Position numbers and translations under genes: made by a program. A model generated the notes under the pieces. It worked only from the letters and a program-made list of their open reading frames with translations, searched no databases and had not been told where the DNA came from. A stretch of DNA of 38,882 nt from a bacterium (lineage in GTDB: Bacteria > Bacillota > Clostridia > Lachnospirales > Lachnospiraceae): assembly GCA_030524675.1 (NCBI GenBank), contig JAUNGE010000033.1, positions 1 to 38,882 of the forward strand, given 5' to 3'. How positions within the stretch are numbered: the stretch's first letter is position 1; each line of letters begins with the position of its first letter. Positions 33,737 to 38,882 of this stretch are shown here, one piece after another.

Positions 33737-35059
33737 TCAGTGACGGACACCATTTTCATCAAGCCGATAGCCGTCCGGTGTGGTAGTGTTGGTGACGAGA
33801 GCACCAGTTGCATCAAAGTAGTAATACTGTCCGCTGATGTTCTGCCATCCCATAACCATGGCACCACTGTTATCCAGGAAGTAACGGCGGTTGTTGATGT
33901 TCTGCCAGCCGGTGAGCATAGCGCCGCTGCCATCCAGATAGTACCATTTGTTGTTGATATACTGCCAACCGGTGAGCATGGCGCCGCTGCCATCCAGATA
34001 ATACCATTTGTTGTTGATATACTGCCAGCCTGTTGTTCTGGCACCGTCAGAAGCTGCAAAGTACCATCTGTTATCGGAAGAAATCCATCCGGTTTTCATA
34101 TATCCGCTGTTATCGAAATAGTAATATTTGCCATTTATCTGAAACCATGTGTTTTTGGGATAAGAGCCGTCTGCATTGCGGTACCACCAGCCATTTTGTG
34201 GGTCATTGATCCAGCCTGTGCCAATCGGAGATGTTCCGCTGTTTCCAGTATTTCCGGATGGGGTAGAAGGATTTCCAGGGGTGCCGCCGGAATTGCCAGG
34301 GGAGGTGGTGGAACTTCCGGAATCTGGTGTGCTGGAAGTGTTGGAGTGCGTTGCATTGTATTTTGCGTCATCCTCATCGACCTCCAGAATTTCGGAATAA
34401 TCGGACCAGTTTCCGGTCACATCGAATTTGGAAATAGAACGCACACGGAAACGGTAACGGCCTTTCTGTGTCATTTGGGAAGTAAAATCATAGCGGTTTT
34501 TTGTGGCAGTCTGTGTGGTGACAATGGAGCTGCCGCGGTACAGGCGGACCTCGTATTTGGATGCATCCGACATTTTATCCCAACGGGCCTCATTTCTCTG
34601 CCAGTAAAGATTTTCAACCTCCAGAGGTTTGCCAGAAACTTTTTTTAAATTGATATATACCTTCAATCCATCTCCGCCGTCAGTGATTTTGGCCCTGTCA
34701 AAGGAAGCGCTGTAACCTGAGACAGAAAAGTGACTCTTGGAAGTATAGGAGAAGCGGTATCCTCTGTTTGCGTACAGTTCCACACAGACCTGTGGGGTCT
34801 CACCGCTCTGCCATACATCCGAATCGGATACAAAAGAAACATTGTCAATATAGTATTCTTCACTGTCTGCTTCTGCACTGGGCTCTCCAACTTCTTCTCC
34901 TGATTCTAAACGTCCTGCATCCGTAATCGTGATGCTGACTTTGTTGATTTTGGTGTCAGCCGCAAATATCGCAGAAGCAAAAGTCCAGAGGAACAGGCAG
35001 AGTGCAGAGAGTAGTAATAAAATGTGCTTTTTCTTGTTTTGCATACTCTTATGATTCAT
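33737..35059 (-). CDS. Secreted protein with choline-binding-type repeats
   Basis: 440 aa. Signal peptide of about 34 residues (hydrophobic core I-L-L-L-L-S-A-L-C-L-F-L, cut after A-I-F-A-A). An unrecognised beta-rich domain (36-150) is followed by a fibronectin-III-like domain (about 152-230) and an S/T/G/P linker (232-278). Then come about seven aromatic repeats of roughly 20 residues (W-Y-Y-L-D-G-S-G-A-M-L-T-G-W-Q) of the choline/cell-wall-binding family. It likely sits on the cell surface, bound to wall polymers. Two repeats are almost identical. RBS AAGGAG is 7 nt before the ATG. The minus-strand promoter is far upstream (about 220-nt leader). Confidence 0.85.
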   Translation of the reverse strand: MNHKSMQNKKKHILLLLSALCLFLWTFASAIFAADTKINKVSITITDAGRLESGEEVGEPSAEADSEEYYIDNVSFVSDSDVWQSGETPQVCVELYANRGYRFSYTSKSHFSVSGYSASFDRAKITDGGDGLKVYINLKKVSGKPLEVENLYWQRNEARWDKMSDASKYEVRLYRGSSIVTTQTATKNRYDFTSQMTQKGRYRFRVRSISKFDVTGNWSDYSEILEVDEDDAKYNATHSNTSSTPDSGSSTTSPGNSGGTPGNPSTPSGNTGNSGTSPIGTGWINDPQNGWWYRNADGSYPKNTWFQINGKYYYFDNSGYMKTGWISSDNRWYFAASDGARTTGWQYINNKWYYLDGSGAMLTGWQYINNKWYYLDGSGAMLTGWQNINNRRYFLDNSGAMVMGWQNISGQYYYFDATGALVTNTTTPDGYRLDENGVRH

Positions 35060-35075
35060 ACTCGTTCTCCTTTTG

Positions 35076-35121
35076 AATGTTTGAATGATTAAATATTCAA
35101 TGTTTGAATGATTAAATATTT
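35076..35121. repeat. Two 23-bp direct repeats in the leader of the secreted-protein gene
   Basis: AATGTTTGAATGATTAAAT with four more bases occurs at 35076-35098 and 35099-35121, followed by a partial third copy from 35122. AT-rich, in the long 5' leader of the minus-strand gene. Confidence 0.7.
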
Positions 35122-35284
35122 AATGTTTGATGGTTCATTGTCTGATGTCTCATTGCGTGAATGTGTTAAAAAATGTTAGCAAATTCAACGAAACCAATGA
35201 AAAAGTTATAAAATTTATAGAGTTCTCTCGATGTTTTATGGCTTTACTAAACTCATAATAAATATATAGACTTTTTCTAATTCT

Positions 35285-35313
35285 ATTATAACAAACTGAT
35301 AAATAAGAATCAA
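35285..35313 (-). promoter_or_regulatory. Promoter of the secreted-protein gene
   Basis: On the minus strand TTGATT (35313-35308), 17 bp, TATAAT (35290-35285) with an extended -10 TGT. It implies an untranslated leader of about 220 nt containing the 23-bp repeats. The rest of the 35060-35449 spacer is AT-rich with no gene. Confidence 0.6.
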
Positions 35314-35449
35314 AGAAGAAAGTATAACGAATTCTGACAATATTCTTACCTTTTATTTCCAAAATTTAAGAGAAAATTCTGAAAAATTAAGGAAACAATA
35401 CAGCGGATGTGGTAAAATAGGAATACCTATACTATCTGTGGCAGCAGGT

Positions 35450-36388
35450 ATGTTTGATTCTGTTTGGGTACGTTACGGTGTGATTGTTGAGAGATGCCTA
35501 GTATGCTTTGCATCATGGGATAAAGATGGAGAATGGAAGGAGCGGTTTGGGGGTATGGAAAAGAGCAGGTATTACGCAGAAAAGTGGATGAGAGAGGGAC
35601 GAAAATCTTTGCTGGACTTGGAATGTGGCTTTGGTGAGGATACAAAAGTATTTGTAGACACTGGTTTCTGGGTGACGGCAGCAGATCCGGATGAAAAAAA
35701 TGTTGCCAGCCTGCGCTGTTGGGAGAAACAGAGCGGAAAAATTTTGAGAAGCAAACAGTGCAGAAAAGAGAAGCTTCCGTTTGCAGCAGATGCGTTTGAT
35801 TGTGTGTGGGTTTCAGATACACTGCTGAACGCGGATGCAGTGAATTTCAGACAGGTACTTTCAGAAATTACACGAGTCTTGAAACCGGATGGGGTTTGTT
35901 TTGGCATTGTGAAGAAAGAACAAAGACAGACAGAAGAAATCCGTCTGGATATGCAGGAATTTGAGATTTTGACAGAGAAGCAGGATGATTCTGGCAGATA
36001 TTACATAGAAGCTGTTTTGAGAAAACCCAGAACGCAAATGGATTATTCTGCTGTTCTTGGAATGGAGGTGAAAGGAAAAATAGACCGTCCTCTGGGAACA
36101 TGGCATCAGGTTTATAAAGATTTGTATTATCCCATCAACTATGGGTACGTGGAAGGCGTTCTTGGCGGCGATGGTGAGGAGCAGGATATTTATCTTTTGG
36201 GAGAAGACAAACCTGTGAAAGAATTTTCCGGCATTGTCGTGGCAGTTATCCATCGCTTGAACGATGTGGAAGACAAATGGGTGGTAGATACGAAAAAAAG
36301 AATGTATTCCGAGGAGGAGATCCGAAGAAAGCTGGAATTCCAGGAAAAATATTTTGATTCTGAAATTTTTGTCTGGAATGAAGCTTGA
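35450..36388 (+). CDS. Methyltransferase-like / pyrophosphatase-like fusion protein
   Basis: 312 aa from ATG 35450 (GTG 35438 and ATG 35555 are alternatives; no strong binding site at any). Residues about 50-190 resemble a class I SAM methyltransferase: L-L-D-L-E-C-G-F-G-E (the first Gly of the usual G-x-G-x-G is Glu), A-A-D-P-D-E-K-N, F-D-C-V-W-V-S-D-T-L and L-K-P-D-G-V. From Met197 (M-D-Y-S-A-V-L-G) to the end it matches a short inorganic-pyrophosphatase-like family that I know as a stand-alone protein of about 115 aa: D-R-P-L-G, Y-P-I-N-Y-G-Y-V-E-G, D-G-E-E-Q-D, V-E-D-K-W-V-V, F-Q-E-K-Y-F. The seam falls at the stand-alone start. Function of the fusion is unknown. Confidence 0.75.
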   Translation: MFDSVWVRYGVIVERCLVCFASWDKDGEWKERFGGMEKSRYYAEKWMREGRKSLLDLECGFGEDTKVFVDTGFWVTAADPDEKNVASLRCWEKQSGKILRSKQCRKEKLPFAADAFDCVWVSDTLLNADAVNFRQVLSEITRVLKPDGVCFGIVKKEQRQTEEIRLDMQEFEILTEKQDDSGRYYIEAVLRKPRTQMDYSAVLGMEVKGKIDRPLGTWHQVYKDLYYPINYGYVEGVLGGDGEEQDIYLLGEDKPVKEFSGIVVAVIHRLNDVEDKWVVDTKKRMYSEEEIRRKLEFQEKYFDSEIFVWNEA

Positions 36389-36413
36389 CAGAAAATGGAA
36401 AAAATCTTATAAT
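36385..36413 (+). promoter_or_regulatory. Consensus promoter of the ECF transporter leader
   Basis: TTGACA (36385-36390), exactly 17 bp, TATAAT (36408-36413). The -35 overlaps the stop region of the fusion gene. Transcription should begin near 36420, giving a leader of about 360 nt before the ECF gene. Confidence 0.85.
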
Positions 36414-36418
36414 GATAC

Positions 36419-36466
36419 TGCTTTCACAAGAAAGCATGGGCAGGAAACCCAGGCGGAAGAATCCGC
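36419..36466 (+). promoter_or_regulatory. Three stacked hairpins at the 5' end of the ECF leader
   Basis: TGCTTTC-ACAA-GAAAGCA (36419-36436), TGGG-CAGGAAA-CCCA (36437-36451) and GCGG-AAGAAT-CCGC (36453-36466) follow each other almost without gaps directly after the transcription start. The arrangement suggests a folded RNA aptamer. It does not match the TPP, FMN, cobalamin, preQ1-I or ZTP consensus sequences that I can recall. 36467-36655 is A-rich with no gene. Confidence 0.55.
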
Positions 36467-36655
36467 ATTTTCCCGATTTTTCCAGGCTCTATGAGGAAAT
36501 ATCTGTAAAAATAGAGAGTATATTTCTTGATGGAGAGTATGGAAGAAAGTAGAGTGCATTTTGACGTATCAGCTATAAAGTGCAGAAAAAAGATACAGAT
36601 AATGTAGATTTATAAGCATAGCAAATGAAACATCTAAAACAAAAATAAGCAGAAC

Positions 36656-36710
36656 AAGTCAGGAAGACGATTGCTCAAATGAAAAGAGCGGCTTTCTGGC
36701 TTCTTTTTTT
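36656..36710 (+). terminator. Terminator inside the ECF gene leader
   Basis: AAGTCAGGAAG pairs with CTTTCTGGCTT (two wobbles) around a nested GCTC/GAGC stem, then TTCTTTTTTT. It lies 70 nt before the ECF start codon and downstream of a consensus promoter, the geometry of an attenuator or riboswitch expression platform. It could instead merely end the fusion-gene transcript. Confidence 0.7.
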
Positions 36711-36780
36711 GTAGCTTCTTTATTTTGAAAAGCTGTGTAGAGAGCAAAATTCTTGACTGTTTTGCGGGATGGAGGCAAGT

Positions 36781-37323
36781 ATGAGACAAACAAAAGTGTA
36801 TAAAATGGTTCTTTCAGCAATTTTTCTTGCATTGGGAATGGTTCTTCCATTCCTGACAGCACAGATTCCAAGTGTGGGAAGCATGTTGCTTCCCATGCAC
36901 ATTCCGGTGCTTTTGTGCGGATTTGTCTGCGGTGCGCCGTACGGCCTGATTGTGGGATTCATTGCACCGCTTCTCCGAAGCGCTGTTTATGGGATGCCGC
37001 CAATGTTTCCCACTGCTGTTTCCATGGCATTTGAGTTGGCAGCATATGGTGCGCTGACTGGTATTCTGTATCATATTTTGCACCAAAAAGGGAAACATGG
37101 CGTTGTTTCCATTTATATTGCGCTGGTTGCAGCGATGCTTGGAGGACGTATTGTATGGGGCGCTGTGCGCCTAGTGCTGGCGGGAATTACTGGAAATGCA
37201 TTTACAGGAGCGGCTTTTTTGGCAGGCGCATTTACGACCGCGATTCCTGGTATTATTTTGCAGCTGATTTTGATTCCGATTTTGGTTGCAGCTCTGGAGA
37301 GAGCACATGTGATGGGTAATTAA
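36781..37323 (+). CDS. ECF transporter S component (vitamin-type substrate unknown)
   Basis: 180 aa, about six hydrophobic segments, typical of ECF-type substrate-binding S proteins that share a common ATPase module encoded elsewhere. Family blocks: M-V-L-S-A-I-F-L-A-L-G-M-V-L-P-F, L-L-P-M-H-I-P-V-L-L-C-G-F and P-L-L-R-S-A-V-Y-G-M-P-P-M-F-P-T-A. These resemble a common Clostridial S-component group of unassigned ligand. ATG 36781 follows GGAGG by 5 nt. It is preceded by a structured leader with terminator and followed by a uridine-kinase-like gene, hinting at a nucleoside or cofactor precursor. Confidence 0.85.
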   Translation: MRQTKVYKMVLSAIFLALGMVLPFLTAQIPSVGSMLLPMHIPVLLCGFVCGAPYGLIVGFIAPLLRSAVYGMPPMFPTAVSMAFELAAYGALTGILYHILHQKGKHGVVSIYIALVAAMLGGRIVWGAVRLVLAGITGNAFTGAAFLAGAFTTAIPGIILQLILIPILVAALERAHVMGN

Positions 37324-37446
37324 GAAAGCTAAGAAAGCAAGGAAGGATAGAGAAATCGTATAATGTAGAAACATCGAAGAGTACATACATATTGTATGGT
37401 ACAAAGATATCGTACGGATACAGAAATGAAAAAGGATGGTAAAGAT

Positions 37447-38034
37447 ATGGCAGAAAGAGAGTGGTTTCTTCCGATATTTGCATATATCGAAGCGTGGATG
37501 AAGAATCATCCGGACCAGGTCTGTTTTGTCGCGATTGATGGGATGAGCGGCAGCGGAAAAAGTTTTCTTGGAGAAAAACTGCATGAAACATTGGGAGGAA
37601 TGCTTCTGCATATGGATGATTTTTTTCTGCGCCCGCAGCAAAGAACCAAGGAGAGAACGAGAGAAGTCGGCGGAAATGTTGACTATGAGAGATTTTTGGA
37701 GGAAGTGTTAGAGCCTTTGAAAAAAGGAAAAGAAAGAATATGCTACAGGCCCTACAACTGTAAAACACAGACAGTGTCAGAAGGAAACGTGTTGGAGCAG
37801 AGAGGAAACCTCTGCATTATAGAGGGGTCTTACAGCCAGCATCCCTATTTTCAGGACCCTTATGATATTAGAATTGTATTGACTGTGTCTGCAGAAGTAC
37901 AGAGAGAGCGAATTTTGAGGCGCAATGGAAGCAGTATGCTGGCACGCTTCGTGGAAGAATGGATTCCGATGGAGAATACATATCTGAAAGAATTCCAGAT
38001 ACTGGAAAAAAGCCATATGGTGTATGCCACATAG
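37447..38034 (+). CDS. Uridine kinase-like P-loop kinase
   Basis: 195 aa from ATG 37447 with AAGGATGG upstream; starts at 37426 or 37396 are less supported. Walker A G-M-S-G-S-G-K-S at 32-39, the substrate-site H-M-D-D-F-F-L-R-P near 58, Y-R-P-Y-N-C near 109, I-I-E-G-S-Y near 133 and a lid R-E-R-I-L-R-R-N-G. This matches uridine kinase/phosphoribulokinase-like proteins that phosphorylate nucleosides or vitamins. Placed after the ECF gene, it may trap the imported compound by phosphorylation; this is inference. Confidence 0.82.
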   Translation: MAEREWFLPIFAYIEAWMKNHPDQVCFVAIDGMSGSGKSFLGEKLHETLGGMLLHMDDFFLRPQQRTKERTREVGGNVDYERFLEEVLEPLKKGKERICYRPYNCKTQTVSEGNVLEQRGNLCIIEGSYSQHPYFQDPYDIRIVLTVSAEVQRERILRRNGSSMLARFVEEWIPMENTYLKEFQILEKSHMVYAT

Positions 38035-38142
38035 CTTATGTTTCCTGTTTTCATTCTGCATTTTTATGCGATTTTTCATTTCGTGTTAGGGGAAAGATAA
38101 TTTTATGGTGAACGATGATTTCAGAATAGTATCTGATGAAAA

Positions 38143-38571
38143 TTACGTGCGGTTTTGGGATGCAGTTTTACAGAGCGCAGTGACTTTCTCGCATACTTTT
38201 TTGATGGCATCTCCAAGCGATAAATCTTCACTTCCTATTACATAGTGATTGCAGCGGTTCACTGGAATCAGAATCTGCAGTGCTCTGCTGGAGCCGACTG
38301 CTTCCGCCATAGCCGGTGTAATCTCTCCCAAAAGGGAGTTGGCTATCACAATGCCGAGCGGCCCGATGATAATGTCAGCATCGCGGCTTCCTACAATCAC
38401 AGGATTTTCACCGGTGGCACCCTGATCGGCGCCTGCTTTTAGCATTGCTGTCGTGGCAGCACTGTTCGTACCAATGGCAATCAGTTCCTGGTCGGGCAGT
38501 GCTTTTTTTAATTGTTCAATAATGCTTTTTCCCATACGACCTCCCTGGCCGTCTATGATAATGATTTTCAT
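38143..38571 (-). CDS. DUF3842 family protein
   Basis: 142 aa. M-K-I-I-I-I-D-G-Q-G-G-R-M-G-K at the N-terminus resembles a Rossmann-type glycine loop; A-D-I-I-I-G-P-L-G-I-V and I-P-V-N-R-C-N-H-Y are conserved in this family, found mainly in Clostridia. Function unknown; possibly nucleotide binding. The start at 38571 has GAGGT upstream; the frame extends to 38643 without a site. It converges with the kinase gene; a weak hairpin with T run (38058-38076) lies between them. Confidence 0.85.
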   Translation of the reverse strand: MKIIIIDGQGGRMGKSIIEQLKKALPDQELIAIGTNSAATTAMLKAGADQGATGENPVIVGSRDADIIIGPLGIVIANSLLGEITPAMAEAVGSSRALQILIPVNRCNHYVIGSEDLSLGDAIKKVCEKVTALCKTASQNRT

Positions 38572-38805
38572 AAAATACCTCGTATTTTGTTTTACTTTGT
38601 CTTGTGTGTATTTTAGTTTAACACATGGAAGAGCCATTGTCATGTAAATCTGAAAAAAATGGAGAAATAAAACAAAATAGAGGAAAAGGAATAAGAAAAG
38701 AATAAGAATATGCTACAAAACAAAGAGAAAAAAGGCAGAAAATGTAGAAAAGAATTGAAAAAATAAGAGAGAAAAAATAGAAAAAACAGAAATTTTTAAA
38801 AGGGA

Positions 38806-38834
38806 TTTACAATCAGAAAAAACTATGCTATACT
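38806..38834 (+). promoter_or_regulatory. Promoter for a gene beyond the right edge
   Basis: TTTACA (38806-38811), 17 bp, TATACT (38829-38834) with an extended -10 TGC. Transcript start near 38841; a small stem TGGT-GCTAA-ACCA (38864-38876) is in the leader. 38644-38805 is A-rich with no gene. Confidence 0.65.
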
Positions 38835-38882
38835 ACCTGTCTTTAAGAGTTGAACTCAAAAAATGGTGCTAAACCACAGTTT

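Noticed and set aside
33740-34648. 302-codon plus-strand frame opposite the wall-binding repeat gene
   Set aside because: Antisense of the repeat region; the minus-strand protein has signal peptide, linker and wall repeats.
36437-36466. ZTP (pfl) riboswitch, because CCGCCTGGG appears
   Set aside because: That string is on the minus strand while the promoter and gene are on the plus strand; other conserved ZTP elements are missing.

Overview
The window looks like a chromosome segment of a gut-type Firmicute, most likely Lachnospiraceae (Blautia or a relative). The basis is the gene content, the SD-rich AGGAGG starts, the Gram-positive rimP-nusA-ylxR-ylxQ-infB-rbfA-nrnA-truB-ribF order, ECF and LplB/YtcP-type transporters, choline-binding-type cell-wall repeats, and moderate GC with AT-rich spacers. 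The genus is an inference.

Positions 1-6172 are accessory DNA. About 1-3287 is the right part of a small mobile element with a serine recombinase, two small unrecognised proteins, an XRE regulator and a TnpV-family protein. A gene start runs off the left edge. Between that start and the recombinase lies a promoter bracketed by two inverted recombination-site-like palindromes with non-palindromic 2-bp cores, which reads as a candidate invertible promoter. The element abuts a 5'-truncated phage gene, followed by the right end of a prophage (small protein, XhlA-like protein, holin-like protein, hicAB, endolysin). The prophage ends in the 3' fragment of a host SpoIID/peptidoglycan-binding gene, cut inside the conserved GxGMxQWG motif.

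6690-11215 is carAB (carbamoyl-phosphate synthetase) with two candidate promoters and a strong terminator. 11343-22535 is a glycan-use locus: two LplB/YtcP-type permeases, a lipoprotein binding protein, a membrane-anchored AraC-type regulator behind a cre-like site, and two overlapping GH95-related hydrolases. No transport ATPase is encoded here. The inferred flow is oligosaccharide capture, import, then intracellular trimming. 22565-31825 is the nusA-infB translation operon with a promoter and a perfect leader hairpin. Its IF2 carries a long RG/Q repeat insert.

31892-35313 runs leftward: a MATE transporter with an odd tetrapeptide-repeat loop and a secreted choline-binding-repeat protein. 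35450-38034 holds a methyltransferase/pyrophosphatase-like fusion, an ECF S component behind a roughly 360-nt leader with an internal terminator (a likely attenuator or riboswitch), and a uridine-kinase-like protein. A DUF3842 gene (minus strand) and a promoter for a gene beyond the right edge close the window. Strongest leads: the invertible promoter, the interrupted SpoIID gene, the GH95-like pair with altered catalytic positions, the ECF leader and the methyltransferase fusion.
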